A stretch of DNA of 64,000 nt from positions 2,914,001 through 2,978,000 of the forward strand of contig OZ244777.1 in NCBI GenBank assembly GCA_965219495.1, in the 5' to 3' direction. Shown here piece after piece: positions 33,318-42,982 of this stretch. The notes below the pieces were generated by a model that ran no database searches, was not told the origin of the DNA, and saw only the letters and a list, made by a program, of their open reading frames with translations. Origin of the DNA: CAZPXZ01 sp965219495 (GTDB lineage Bacteria > Pseudomonadota > Alphaproteobacteria > Rhodobacterales > CAZPXZ01). Position numbers and translations under genes: made by a program. Position 1 is the first letter of the stretch. The number at the start of each line of letters is the position of its first letter.

Positions 33318-36100
33318 GCGGTTCCGGCCGGTCGCGGTTGGGCGGCTGCGCGCACCCGTTTTTCCATGGCGCGGATCGTGGATGCGCCGGAAAGTTTGAG
33401 TCCGAACGGGTCCTTGACGTAGAAGCTGTCCACGGCCCGTTCTCCGTAGGTGGACACGATTGCGGAGAAGATCCGGGCGTTCGCATCGTTAATCGCCCGC
33501 GCGAGATCCGCGAGCAGGCCGGGCCGGTCCTGCGCCGTGACCTCGACCAGCGTATAGAGGTCGGAGGCGTCGTTCTCCACTCGAACGCGAACCGGAACTT
33601 CAAACTTGCTGACGGCGCCCGGAAATCGCCGGTAAATGGGAATCCCCCGAACGCCGCCATTCAGGATCGCGTCCCTCAGTCGTGTCCGGATCGGGCGGAA
33701 TTCCTCCTCGCTCTGGAACGGCGCCCCGTAGGCGGAATGCACCCAGAAAACGGAAGCGGCCATTCCTTCCAGGGAGGTGTAGGTCCGAACCTCGGACACC
33801 ATTGCCCGTACCGAAGCAAATCCCGCCGCGATATCGGCGAGCAGGCCGGTCCGGTCGCTCGCGTAGATGTACGCTTTGGTGGCGCCGCGGAAATCGTCGT
33901 GTTCCAGCCGGATCGAGCATCTGTCCCGCTCCTGCGCAAAGGCCATGCGGGCCAGGGTCTCGTGCGTGTCCGCATCCAGGCCCAGCCAGAAGGAAGGGAC
34001 CTGCGTTTCGTGGAAGGCATCGATTTCCGCGGGGCTTCGATCGGCCAAGCGCCTGCGAAGTTCCTCCTTGGCTTTCACAACCGGCGTATCGGTGGAATGG
34101 GCGTCCTGTCCGGAAGTAATCAGCCGCAAGGTGGCGGAGAAGAGGTCGCGCAGGAGCTGTGCCTTCCAGCCGTTCCAGTATTCGGGCGCGACGCTGGTCA
34201 GGTCGCAGACGGTGAGAATCAACAGCAGGGCCAGCCGTTCCCTTTCCTGCACCAGCGCGGCAAACTCCCGCACGGTCGCCGGGTCCGTGAGGTCGCGTCG
34301 CTGCGCGGTGTTGGTCATCGCGAGATGGTTGCGTACCAGCCAGACCACGGTTTCGGTTTCCGCCTCGTCGAGTCCCAGCCGAGGGCAGAGTTCCGCCGCG
34401 ATCTTGGCCCCCTTTTCGGAATGATCGGCTTCAAGACCCTTCCCGATGTCATGCAGCAGCAACGCGACATGGAGCGCCCTCCGCTGCGTGATGGTCCCGG
34501 TCAGTTCGCTCGCAAGCGGGTGCCGCTCGCGCAGCTTTCCGTTCTCGATTTGCGCCAGTGTATCGAGCGCCAGGAGCGTGTGCTCGTCGACGGTGTAGTA
34601 ATGATATTCGTCGAACTGCATGAGGCCGACCACATGGTCGAAGTCGGGCAGGAACCTCCCCAGCACCCCGGTTTCGCTCATCCTGCGAAGGATTCGAACG
34701 GGATTTTGCTTTGCGATGAGGATGTCGAGAAAGATTCGATTCGCCTCCGGGTCGGCCCGCACCTGTTCGTCGATCCGTCCGAGGTGTTTCACGATCATCC
34801 GGTAGGCATCCGGATGAATATGAGCATCCGCGACCTGACTCTCCCGAAAGAGCCGCAAGACCGATACCGGATCGCCCGAAATCGCATCGTCGGAGTCGAA
34901 CGCGAGACGACCGTTTACTTCGCGGAACCCGTTGGCGGATCCGGTTTTGCTGCCGCTTGTCCGGAAGCGCGTCAGTAATCCCCGAATCCCTGGCCGGTCC
35001 TTGACCTGCCGCTCTTCCAGGGCAGCGCAAAAGATTCGAGTCAGGTCGCCTACTTCCTTTGCGGTGCGATAGTAGTCGCGCATGAAGTGCTCGACGGAAC
35101 GCAGACCATTCGAGTCGCGGTATTCGAGCGCCGCGGCAATCTCTTGCTGGTGCCCGAAATGCAATATGTCTACCGCCCGTTTGGCGGAGTAATGCAGGTG
35201 GAAGCGATAGGTCCAGAGATTCCGCTCGGCACGTTCGAGCGCCAAGGCCTCATCGGGATCGAAAAGGCCGATCTTGACGAACTCTTCCAGCGACAACGGC
35301 CCATGCATGCATTTCGCCAGCCAGTAGAGCATCTGAATGTCGCGCAGCCCTCCCTTTCCGTCCTTCAGATTGGGCGTCAGCAAATAACGGGACCCCCCGG
35401 CCGCATTGTGGCGCGCCTCGCGTTCTTCGAGTTTAGACTGGATGAAGTTTCTGCCGTCCCTGCGGAACAGGTCGTTCGCGGCTCTTTCCGACAGGGCGCC
35501 GAGCAGCCCGGCGTCCCCGCAAACCCGGCGCATCTCCAGCAGGGTGGTGCGGATGGTCATGTCGGCGCGGCCGAGGCGAATGCAGGATTCCGCGTCGCGC
35601 ACGGAGTGACCGATCTTGAGCTTCGTGTCCCACAGCAAGTAGAGCATGGACTCGATCACGCTCTCCACCCAGGCCGCGGGCCTTGCGGGTGTCAGGAACA
35701 TCAGGTCGACATCCGAGTGCGGCGCCATTTGACCTCTGCCATACCCGCCAACCGCGACCACGGTGAGCCGCTCGCCGTCGGTCGGGCTCGCGTTGGGGTG
35801 CAGGATTTCGGTGGCGGTCCTGTGCGCGACACGGACGATGGCGTCCGTCATCGTCGCCACGGACCGGGAGGTCTCGGGTCCGGCCTGGGCGGCCTGAAAG
35901 AACCGGGAACGGATGCATTCCGCTCCGCGGTCCCGTTCCTCTTGAAGGACTTGGGATACGGCGGATCGGAAGGCGGTTTCCGTCGATCCTTCCGGAACGA
36001 GCGCAGGGATGCTGGCGAAGATCTCCGACTCGTCGAGAATCTCTGCCTCCGCGAATGCCCCGTAGGCAGGCGTGTTTCCGCTCGAAGCGGCACTACGCAT
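33314..36100 (-). CDS. glnD: Bifunctional uridylyltransferase/uridylyl-removing enzyme GlnD
   Basis: A 928-residue nitrogen sensor that uridylylates and deuridylylates PII proteins in response to glutamine. The nucleotidyltransferase domain carries VVAVGGYGRGQMAPHSDVDL (Gly118-Gly123, Asp130, Asp132). The GlnD linker includes FFQAAQ and LTPNLKDGKGGLRDIQMLYW. The HD domain shows LLHDIGKGLEADHSEKGA. Two ACT domains at the C-terminus include GLLADIAAGFASVRAMVSEV and DRPGLLADLARAINDANARI. The start shares one base with the stop of the upstream lipoprotein gene (TGATG). Confidence 0.95.
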   Translation of the reverse strand: MRSAASSGNTPAYGAFAEAEILDESEIFASIPALVPEGSTETAFRSAVSQVLQEERDRGAECIRSRFFQAAQAGPETSRSVATMTDAIVRVAHRTATEILHPNASPTDGERLTVVAVGGYGRGQMAPHSDVDLMFLTPARPAAWVESVIESMLYLLWDTKLKIGHSVRDAESCIRLGRADMTIRTTLLEMRRVCGDAGLLGALSERAANDLFRRDGRNFIQSKLEEREARHNAAGGSRYLLTPNLKDGKGGLRDIQMLYWLAKCMHGPLSLEEFVKIGLFDPDEALALERAERNLWTYRFHLHYSAKRAVDILHFGHQQEIAAALEYRDSNGLRSVEHFMRDYYRTAKEVGDLTRIFCAALEERQVKDRPGIRGLLTRFRTSGSKTGSANGFREVNGRLAFDSDDAISGDPVSVLRLFRESQVADAHIHPDAYRMIVKHLGRIDEQVRADPEANRIFLDILIAKQNPVRILRRMSETGVLGRFLPDFDHVVGLMQFDEYHYYTVDEHTLLALDTLAQIENGKLRERHPLASELTGTITQRRALHVALLLHDIGKGLEADHSEKGAKIAAELCPRLGLDEAETETVVWLVRNHLAMTNTAQRRDLTDPATVREFAALVQERERLALLLILTVCDLTSVAPEYWNGWKAQLLRDLFSATLRLITSGQDAHSTDTPVVKAKEELRRRLADRSPAEIDAFHETQVPSFWLGLDADTHETLARMAFAQERDRCSIRLEHDDFRGATKAYIYASDRTGLLADIAAGFASVRAMVSEVRTYTSLEGMAASVFWVHSAYGAPFQSEEEFRPIRTRLRDAILNGGVRGIPIYRRFPGAVSKFEVPVRVRVENDASDLYTLVEVTAQDRPGLLADLARAINDANARIFSAIVSTYGERAVDSFYVKDPFGLKLSGASTIRAMEKRVRAAAQPRPAGTA

Positions 36101-37362
36101 CAGAATCCTGTGAAGCTGCTTGACGCGCGGTCGAGGACACGGAATCCTCCCTCCTGAATTTCCAGGACCGCCAGGGCGCGCTCATTCACGCCGTCCGGCC
36201 GGAAGCGGAAGATGCCGGTAATGCCGGCGAACCCGGCGGGACTGGTAATGGCCTGGGCGCTGAACGGGTCGTCCTCGGCAGTGGACGCGAGAAGCCCGGC
36301 CACCGCGACAGCATCATAGGCAAGCGCGGCGAGCGCAGGAGGCGCGACGTCGTAACGGTTGCGGAATCGCTCTGTGAACGCGGCCCGCAGCTTCGGGCTT
36401 GGCGCCGCGAACCAGCCGCCATGCAAGCCCTCTTCCCTCAGTGTAATCGGAGTGTCCCAGACGCCGGATCCCAGGAACTGCACTTCTTCGCTCGATACAC
36501 CGTGATGCATCAGGAACGCGATCACGGCCTGCAAGTCGCTGCCGCTTTCGGGCAGGAGCAGTGCGGTCGCGGTGGAAAGCGGATCCAGCCGCTCTCGGCG
36601 CTTGCGCTCCGCGGCGTATTCCGTGGCCGCGGCCGCCGCGGTTTCGAATCCCTTCTGGTAGGTGAGGATCAGCGGGGTCTCGGCGCTCACCGATTCCAGC
36701 GTGCGCTCCAGCGCAAAGATCGCAGCGTCCCCGTAGGGGGTTTCGGGAATGAGGGCCGCGAGCTGCCGATGGCCCCTTTCGAGCGCAAAGGCGAGCACGC
36801 GCTCAAATTCCTGGTCGGGCATCGAACCGATGAGGTACACCGAATCTCCGGCTACACTGGAATCCGTCGAGAACGCGAGCACCTTTATGCCGTACTTTCT
36901 TGCGACCTCGCCGGTTTCCCTGACCGCACGCGCAAAGAGCGGGCCGATGAGAAGCTGCGCGCCTTCCCGTATCGCCTGTTCGGCCGCGGCGGCGCCGCCC
37001 CCGGACGTATCATGAACCGTCAATTCCAGTCCCACATCGCCCAGGTCTTCCAGCGCAAGCATCGCTGCATCCCGGAGCGCATGCGCCAGCGCACGTTCGC
37101 GAGGCCGGGCATCGTTGAAGGGAAGCAGCAGCCCGACAATCCGGGCATCCCCGGGGTCGGGGATCGCTTCGGGCAAGGAGGTGGTTGTCACGCCTTCCAA
37201 CGAGGGGCCGGTCTCGTCATCTGGCAACCCGGATGCGGCAACCCCGGTTTCGGTCTGGCTCTCCACGCGTTGCGTGCCTTGGTACACTGGGGCGGGCGGT
37301 TGCTGGGCGCAGGCAGCAAGAAGGAACAGAATCGGAGCGGAGAGGATGACGATATGGCGCAT
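36100..37362 (-). CDS. LpoA-like penicillin-binding protein activator, lipoprotein
   Basis: A 420-residue periplasmic lipoprotein. The signal peptide MRHIVILSAPILFLLAAC ends in lipobox LAAC (Cys18). After a Pro/Thr linker, the rest is a type I periplasmic-binding fold: VGLLLPFNDARPRERALAHA, LRDAAMLALEDLGD, LLIGPLFARAVRETGEVARK, VLAFSTDSSVAGDSVYLIGS. Alphaproteobacterial relatives are annotated as penicillin-binding protein activators. The ATG at 37362 is chosen over an upstream frame because it begins the signal peptide. It is divergent from rsmI, 77 bp apart, as in many alphaproteobacteria, and coupled to glnD. Confidence 0.85.
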   Translation of the reverse strand: MRHIVILSAPILFLLAACAQQPPAPVYQGTQRVESQTETGVAASGLPDDETGPSLEGVTTTSLPEAIPDPGDARIVGLLLPFNDARPRERALAHALRDAAMLALEDLGDVGLELTVHDTSGGGAAAAEQAIREGAQLLIGPLFARAVRETGEVARKYGIKVLAFSTDSSVAGDSVYLIGSMPDQEFERVLAFALERGHRQLAALIPETPYGDAAIFALERTLESVSAETPLILTYQKGFETAAAAATEYAAERKRRERLDPLSTATALLLPESGSDLQAVIAFLMHHGVSSEEVQFLGSGVWDTPITLREEGLHGGWFAAPSPKLRAAFTERFRNRYDVAPPALAALAYDAVAVAGLLASTAEDDPFSAQAITSPAGFAGITGIFRFRPDGVNERALAVLEIQEGGFRVLDRASSSFTGF

Positions 37363-37439
37363 GGGTCGAAGGTCTTTTTCTTGTGGGCGGCTGAATGCGA
37401 ACCGAAAAACCCCGGCTCGCGCATTCTCCACATGACGGT

Positions 37440-38348
37440 ATGAGTGCGGCACCCGGATGTAAACCGCCGGCGGCAGCGGAACCGCCCGGGGGGCGGCTGG
37501 AGGGGGGCCTTTACCTGGTTTCCGTACCGATCGGCAACGCCGCCGATATCACGTTGCGGGCCATTCAAATTCTGTCGCGCGCCGACATCATTGCCTGCGA
37601 GGATACGCGTTCCTTCCGGCGGCTTGCCGCAATTCACGGAATCAGCCTGAAAGGCCGTCGGCCGGTGGCGTACCACGACTGGAGTCGGCCAGCCGCGCGG
37701 GCGCGAATTCGCGCCTGGCTGCGAGAAGGCAAATCCGTTGCCTATGCGCCGGAAGCGGGAACCGCGCTGGTGTCGGATCCCGGTTACCGTTTGGTTAAGG
37801 TGGCTTTGGAACTGAATGCGCCGGTCATCCCGGTTCCGGGCGCGTCCGCGTTGCTGGCTGCTCTTTCGGTCGCGGGACTGCCAACGGACCGGTTCCTGTT
37901 CGCCGGATATCCGCCTCCCCGGAATGCCGCTAGGCGGAGATTCCTGAAGGAACTGGCCGGAATTCAGGCCACGCTTGTTTTCTACGAAGCGCCGCACCGG
38001 ATTGCCGCGTGCCTCGCGGACATGGTCTTGGTATTCGGCGACCGTCCCGCGGCGGTCGCGAGGGAAATGACCAAGGCTTTCGAGGAGGTCAATCGGGGCA
38101 AACTGGGTGATCTGGCGGCGGTGGCCGCCCGGGTCCCGGTTCGAGGCGAGCACGTGATCGTGGTTGGAGGTACGGACCGTGAGGATCGGCCGCAGGATGT
38201 CGACAAGTTGATTGCCCAATCCCTTGAGCAGCACTCGCCACGCGATGCGGCGCGGCGGGTCGCGGAAGAGGCGGGAATCTCCCGGGGCGAAGCCTACCGG
38301 CGAATACTTGAGGCGGGGAGGAAAACACGAGAACCTGAAAGCCGTTGA
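37440..38348 (+). CDS. rsmI: 16S rRNA (cytidine(1402)-2'-O)-methyltransferase RsmI
   Basis: A 302-residue SAM-dependent methyltransferase of the tetrapyrrole-methylase fold that modifies C1402 of 16S rRNA. GGLYLVSVPIGNAADITLRA and ADIIACEDTRSFRRL are the RsmI N-terminal signature. VAYAPEAGTALVSDPGYRLV, IPVPGASALLAALSVAGLPT and LVFYEAPHRIAACLADM follow, in family order (the usual 'SDAGTP' is PEAGTA here). The ATG at 37440 is preferred over an ATG 15 codons upstream that would overlap the divergent promoter region. The next gene in many relatives is yraN, absent here. Confidence 0.93.
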   Translation: MSAAPGCKPPAAAEPPGGRLEGGLYLVSVPIGNAADITLRAIQILSRADIIACEDTRSFRRLAAIHGISLKGRRPVAYHDWSRPAARARIRAWLREGKSVAYAPEAGTALVSDPGYRLVKVALELNAPVIPVPGASALLAALSVAGLPTDRFLFAGYPPPRNAARRRFLKELAGIQATLVFYEAPHRIAACLADMVLVFGDRPAAVAREMTKAFEEVNRGKLGDLAAVAARVPVRGEHVIVVGGTDREDRPQDVDKLIAQSLEQHSPRDAARRVAEEAGISRGEAYRRILEAGRKTREPESR

Positions 38349-38485
38349 AACGGATTGAAACCGTTGCGAAAGCGTTTGGCTTGTGGGAACGGAAGCGCGC
38401 AAAACTTGCAATTCCACTTGCGTCAGACCATAACGTCAAACACGGAGGTTCGCCCGTTTCAGGCGCCAGACAAGGGATCAATTCG

Positions 38486-39091
38486 ATGCAAATTGCCATC
38501 CGGACCCGCGTTGCGGCAATCGCTGTCGCTGCGCTTCTGCTTTCCGCGTGCGGGCCTGTACTCATTGGCGCGGGTGTGGCGATCGGCTTGCGGACGCTAT
38601 CGGATCGCTCGAATTCCGATCTCGCTCAGGACGGTCGGATTCGCGTTCTGGTGAACGCTGCACTGTCGGAACAGGCAGCGGAGCATTATCCGACGATCGG
38701 AATCCAGGTGTTCGAGGGCCGGGTGATGCTCACCGGCACCGTTCCGGAGGAAAGTGATGCGAGGCATGCGGCAGCGGTCGCAGAGGAGGTCGAACACGTT
38801 CGCGAGGTGATCAACGAGATTCAAATCGGTAGTCCGGGGGGCGTTCTGGATTATGCTCACGACATCAGGATCGCCAATACCATTCGCCTGCGGATGATCG
38901 AAGAGAACGAAGTCGGTGGAGGAGTGGATATTGAACTGGAGGTCGTGAACCGGGTCGCGTACCTCATTGGAATCGCGCAGGACCGCGAGATGATCGATCG
39001 CCTGGGCACAATCGTGGGTACCGTGAGTGGGGTAGAGGCGGTGGTGCTGCATCTTCTGGTGTCCGACGACCCGGCGCGATTTGCCTCCTAA
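38486..39091 (+). CDS. BON-domain lipoprotein (OsmY/DolP-like)
   Basis: 201 residues. The signal peptide MQIAIRTRVAAIAVAALLLS is followed by the lipobox SAC (Cys22). Two BON domains follow, about residues 55-120 (RIRVLVNAALSEQA...VFEGRVMLTGTVPEESDARH) and about 130-195 (IANTIRLRMIEEN...VVNRVAYLIGIAQDREMIDR). Such proteins sit in the outer membrane or periplasm and bind phospholipid. The start was chosen at the signal peptide with AAGGG upstream; a longer frame to 38345 is not credible. It lies between rsmI and gshB, where yraN is usual. Confidence 0.87.
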   Translation: MQIAIRTRVAAIAVAALLLSACGPVLIGAGVAIGLRTLSDRSNSDLAQDGRIRVLVNAALSEQAAEHYPTIGIQVFEGRVMLTGTVPEESDARHAAAVAEEVEHVREVINEIQIGSPGGVLDYAHDIRIANTIRLRMIEENEVGGGVDIELEVVNRVAYLIGIAQDREMIDRLGTIVGTVSGVEAVVLHLLVSDDPARFAS

Positions 39092-39122
39092 TTTGAACGG
39101 TTTCTGAACCGGTACGCCCACC

Positions 39123-40076
39123 GTGCCACTTCGAGTCGCGGTACAGATGGATCCCCCGGAGGGGATCGATATTCACGCCGACAGTACGTTCCGGATCATG
39201 CTGGAGGGGCAGTCCCGCGGGCACACGCTCTTCTATTGCTCTCCCGACGACCTCGGTTGGACCGCAGACGGCCCGGCGACGCGGGTTCAAGCGATCGAAG
39301 TTCGCAACACCAAAGGCGATCACTTCACGTTGGGGGTTTCCAGGACCGCGCTGCTTGGGGAGTTCGACGTCGTGCTGCTCCGGCAGGATCCGCCATTCGA
39401 CATGCATTACGTCACGACGACGCATCTCCTGGAAGCCGCTCCGCCCCGGACGTTCGTCGTGAACGACCCGTTCTGGGTGCGAAACGCCCCCGAGAAGCTG
39501 TTTGTCACCCGTTTCGCGGAATTCATGCCGCCGACGATGATTTCCCGGGATTTCGATGCAATCCGTGCGTTTCGCAGGGAACACGGTGATATTGTGATCA
39601 AGCCGCTCTACGGAAACGGTGGTGAGGGTGTGTTCCGGTTGCGCGCGGACGACACCAATTTCAATCCGCTGGTGGAAACGCTTCTCGCACTCCGGCGCGA
39701 AGCCCTGATGGTTCAGCGATTTGTTCCCGATGTCCTCGAGCAAGGCGACCGGCGGCTGATCCTTGTGGATGGCGACCTGGTCGGCGGCATCCTCCGTGTG
39801 CCTCCCGAAGGCGAAACCCGCTCCAATTTGCATGTGGGCGGTCGCGCGGAACCATGGGAACCGGGCGACCGCGACCGGGAAATCGCCGAACGCGTTGGCC
39901 CTGTCCTGAAGGAAAAGGGATTATTGTTCGCCGGTCTGGATGTAATCGGGCAACACGTCACCGAAATCAACGTGACTTCTCCCACCGGAATCCAAGAATT
40001 GGAACGCCTTGGCGGGGTCAACTCTTCTGTGCCGATCTGGGAGGCGATCGAGAGTCGGGTCGTGGGACGGGCGTAG
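39123..40076 (+). CDS. gshB: Glutathione synthetase
   Basis: A 317-residue ATP-grasp ligase joining gamma-glutamylcysteine and glycine. It starts with GTG: PLRVAVQMDPPEGIDIHADS, then TFRIMLEGQSRGHTLFYCSP. FDVVLLRQDPPFDMHYVTTT, VNDPFWVRNAPEKLF, IVIKPLYGNGGEGVFRL and the metal site region LDVIGQHVTEINVTSPTG are characteristic. It stops with TAG. Convergent with maeB, 18 bp apart, with no visible terminator. Confidence 0.95.
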   Translation: MPLRVAVQMDPPEGIDIHADSTFRIMLEGQSRGHTLFYCSPDDLGWTADGPATRVQAIEVRNTKGDHFTLGVSRTALLGEFDVVLLRQDPPFDMHYVTTTHLLEAAPPRTFVVNDPFWVRNAPEKLFVTRFAEFMPPTMISRDFDAIRAFRREHGDIVIKPLYGNGGEGVFRLRADDTNFNPLVETLLALRREALMVQRFVPDVLEQGDRRLILVDGDLVGGILRVPPEGETRSNLHVGGRAEPWEPGDRDREIAERVGPVLKEKGLLFAGLDVIGQHVTEINVTSPTGIQELERLGGVNSSVPIWEAIESRVVGRA

Positions 40077-40094
40077 CCCGGGGCAACCAGTCGC

Positions 40095-42356
40095 TCAGCA
40101 AAACCGGCAGGCTGCCAACATCGCCATGTTCAGGATGTCGGAAACGGACGCACCGCCCGCGCAAATTTGAATGGGCCGGTCGATGCCGGCGGTGACCGGA
40201 CCGATCACCGTGCTTCCCGCAAGGTTCTGGAGGAGAAGCGTGGAGATGCTGGCGCTGTGCCGGGCGGGCATGACGAGTACGTTTGCCGGACCCGAAAGCC
40301 GGCAGAATGGATACTCGGCCATGATCTCCGGCACCAGCGCGACGTCGGCAGCCATCTCGCCGTCGAACTGAAAATCGACGTTCCGCTGTTCAAGGATCTT
40401 GACTGCTCCGCGGAGTTCGATCGCGCGGGCCGTGTCGGGGTACCCGAAGGTGGAGAAGGAGAGCAGGGCCACGCAGGGTTCGAGACCGAACCGGCGGGCG
40501 GTCTGGGCCGCAATGACGGCAATTTCCGCAAGTTCCTCGGCCAAGGGCAGTTCATGCACGAGGGTATCGGCGATCAGGACCGGTCGCTCGCGCGTAATCA
40601 CCACGGATATCCCGACCGCGCGCGCAACCTGCTCGCGGCCGAATACCAGTTCAATCTTGGAAAGCACATAGGCGGATTTCCGCGTCGAGCCGGTCACCAT
40701 GGCGTCCACGTCGTTGTTCGCGACCATGCAGGCGCCGAAGACATGGGGATTTCCGCGGACTTCGTGCACGCAGTCCATGCGATGATGACCCCGCCTTTGC
40801 AGGCGTTCGTAAAGGTATTCGGTGTAGGGCTCCGTCAGCGGCGATGTCGCCGGATCCATTACCTCGATTTCCGCCCCTTCTCCACGGACCTGCTCGCTCT
40901 TGATGAGCGCCCTGATCTCCTGGTCGCGTCCGAGCAACACGGCTTTGCCGAGCCCCTCGCGAACATATGCGAGCGCGGCGCGAACCACGCGATCGCTCTC
41001 TCCTTCCGTGAAGAGAACGCGCTTCTGTTCCGCCACTGCCTTGTCGTGAATTCCCTGGAGGATGCTCGCCGTCGGATCGAGGCGGGCGCGCAAGCGGTTT
41101 TCGTATGCTTCGAAGTCGACAATCGGTCCACGCGCCACGCCGGTTTCCATGGCAGCCCGTGCCACGGCGGGCGGAACGCGGTGCAGGAGGCGCGGGTCGA
41201 AAGGCGCGGGAATGATGTACTGCGGACCGTAGTCGGGGCGCTGCCCATAGGCTGCCGTGACTTCGTCCGGGACATCCTCGCGGGCGAGTTCCGCGATGGC
41301 GCGGGCGGCCGCGATCTTCATCGAATCGTTGATCTGACGGGCGCGCACGTCGAGCGCGCCGCGAAAGATATACGGGAACCCCAGCACATTGTTGACCTGG
41401 TTCGGATAGTCCGACCGGCCGGTCGCAATGATCGCGTCGGGACGGGTTTCCCGGGCCAGCTCGGGTTTGATTTCCGGGTCCGGATTGGCCATCGCGAAAA
41501 CGATCGGCGTCTCGGCCATGGAGTCGAGCATTGCGGGTGTCAGGACATCCCTGGCCGAGAGTCCCAGAAATACATCGGCGCCCTTGATCGCATCCTTGAG
41601 ATCGCGCGCATCCGTCTCGATCGCGTGCGCCTGCTGCCAGCGGTTCATGGGAGCGTTGCGGCCGGGGTAGAGGACGCCCTTACTGTCGAGCGCGAAACAG
41701 TTCTCGTGTTTCGCGCCGCATGCCTTGATGAGGTCGAGGCACGCAATTCCCGCAGCGCCGGCGCCATTCAGGACAATTCGCACGTCGGCGATGTTCTTGC
41801 CGGCCAGGTCCAGGGCGTTCATCAGTCCGGCAAGACAAATGATCGCGGTGCCATGCTGGTCGTCATGAAAAACCGGGATGTCCATCAGCTGCTGGAGCTG
41901 TTTTTCGATCTCGAAGCATTCGGGAGAACGGATGTCTTCGAGATTGATGCCGCCGAAAGACGGTCCGAGATGCTTGATCGCGTTTACGAAGGAATCGATC
42001 TCGGTTGCATCGATTTCGAGGTCGATGGCGTCGATATCGGCAAATCGCTTGAAGAGGACGGCCTTCCCTTCCATGACCGGCTTGGCGGCGAGCGGCCCCA
42101 GGTTGCCGAGGCCCAGAATGGCGGTGCCATTGGTGATGACGGCGACGAGATTGCCGCGAACCGTGAAATCGTAGGAGGCGTCCGGGTCTTCGGCGATCTT
42201 GCGTACGGGGACCGCTACACCTGGACTATAGGCCAGCGCGAGGTCGCGTTGGCTCGACATCGGCTTGGTGGGAGCGATCTCGATCTTTCCCGGTTTTCCG
42301 CGGCTGTGGTAGCGCAGCGCTTCCACATCGGCGAACTGCTCAACATCGTTCGCCAT
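40095..42356 (-). CDS. maeB: NADP-dependent malic enzyme with phosphotransacetylase-like domain
   Basis: A 753-residue two-domain enzyme. Residues 1 to about 430 are malic enzyme (decarboxylates malate to pyruvate): RDLALAYSPGVAVPVRKIAE, AILGLGNLGPLAAKPVMEGK, IFLDIEDIRSPECF-like region FGGINLEDIRSPECFEIEK, FHDDQHGTAI, and VLNGAGAAGIACLDLIKACG for NAD(P). Residues about 430-753 resemble phosphate acetyltransferase (VLFTEGESDRVVRAALAYVR, VTGSTRKSAYVLSKIELVFG); in this family the domain is regulatory. GGAGGA lies 5 bases before the ATG. Confidence 0.94.
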   Translation of the reverse strand: MANDVEQFADVEALRYHSRGKPGKIEIAPTKPMSSQRDLALAYSPGVAVPVRKIAEDPDASYDFTVRGNLVAVITNGTAILGLGNLGPLAAKPVMEGKAVLFKRFADIDAIDLEIDATEIDSFVNAIKHLGPSFGGINLEDIRSPECFEIEKQLQQLMDIPVFHDDQHGTAIICLAGLMNALDLAGKNIADVRIVLNGAGAAGIACLDLIKACGAKHENCFALDSKGVLYPGRNAPMNRWQQAHAIETDARDLKDAIKGADVFLGLSARDVLTPAMLDSMAETPIVFAMANPDPEIKPELARETRPDAIIATGRSDYPNQVNNVLGFPYIFRGALDVRARQINDSMKIAAARAIAELAREDVPDEVTAAYGQRPDYGPQYIIPAPFDPRLLHRVPPAVARAAMETGVARGPIVDFEAYENRLRARLDPTASILQGIHDKAVAEQKRVLFTEGESDRVVRAALAYVREGLGKAVLLGRDQEIRALIKSEQVRGEGAEIEVMDPATSPLTEPYTEYLYERLQRRGHHRMDCVHEVRGNPHVFGACMVANNDVDAMVTGSTRKSAYVLSKIELVFGREQVARAVGISVVITRERPVLIADTLVHELPLAEELAEIAVIAAQTARRFGLEPCVALLSFSTFGYPDTARAIELRGAVKILEQRNVDFQFDGEMAADVALVPEIMAEYPFCRLSGPANVLVMPARHSASISTLLLQNLAGSTVIGPVTAGIDRPIQICAGGASVSDILNMAMLAACRFC

Positions 42357-42457
42357 GGACTTCCTCCGGGCCGCCTGCGTCTGCCAAGTGTGCCGGAATG
42401 GGCGGACCCGGCCCGCAAGCCAAGCCGCCTGGCGGCGGGACCTGCTGCTCTCGCGGG

Positions 42458-42982
42458 CTAGGCGGCCTTCATCAAGAGCGCGGCGTCGATCCGGTCGACA
42501 GCATTCGTTTCATCCGTCCTCTGTACGGCGGCGATTTCCCGCGTAAGCCGGTCCCGTGCCTGTTCGTACAACTGGCGCTCCGAGTAGGATTGCCCCTGGT
42601 CGTCGGCGCGGTGCAGGTCGCGCACCACTTCCGCGATCGAAATCAGGTTGCCGGAGTTGATCTTCTGTTCGTATTCCTGTGCGCGCCTGGACCACATCAT
42701 CCGCTTCACGCCCGCCCTGCCCTTCAGGGTATTGAGCGCCTCGGAAATCAAGTCGGGGGAGGATAGCCCACGAAGTCCGAAACGAACCGCGGCGTCCCTC
42801 GGGACGCGCAACGTCATCTTTTCCTTTTCGAAATAGATTACCAGCAGACGGACCTCGGTATTCACAATGATCTGTTTCTCAATGCGCAAGATCTTTCCTA
42901 CGCCGTGGGCCGGATAGACCACGCTCTCGTTGGGTCGAAATCTCGGGGAATCCGAAATCGGAATCGGCTTGTTCTTGGACAT
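42458..42982 (-). CDS. carD: CarD/CdnL-family RNA polymerase-binding regulator
   Basis: 174 residues. FRPNESVVYPAHGVGKILRI is the N-terminal RNA polymerase beta-interacting (RID/Tudor-like) domain, residues about 10-70. A helical C-terminal DNA-contacting domain follows (MMWSRRAQEYEQKINSGNLI, SIAEVVRDLHRADDQGQSYS, ERQLYEQARDRLTREIAAVQ). It stabilises promoter open complexes, especially of rRNA and stress genes. The ATG at 42982 is preferred to a TTG 11 codons upstream, although AAGGAG lies 14 bases from the ATG. Stops with TAG. Confidence 0.9.
   Translation of the reverse strand: MSKNKPIPISDSPRFRPNESVVYPAHGVGKILRIEKQIIVNTEVRLLVIYFEKEKMTLRVPRDAAVRFGLRGLSSPDLISEALNTLKGRAGVKRMMWSRRAQEYEQKINSGNLISIAEVVRDLHRADDQGQSYSERQLYEQARDRLTREIAAVQRTDETNAVDRIDAALLMKAA

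Noticed and set aside
33227..34978. Plus-strand open frame of 583 codons opposite glnD
   Set aside because: Antisense shadow of GlnD; high His/Arg/Gly content and no domain.
36100..37452. Longer start for the LpoA-like lipoprotein at 37452
   Set aside because: The extra 30 residues would precede a clear lipoprotein signal peptide and overlap the rsmI start.
40167..42461. Plus-strand open frame of 764 codons opposite maeB
   Set aside because: Antisense to a full-length malic enzyme with all motifs; no ribosome site or family similarity.
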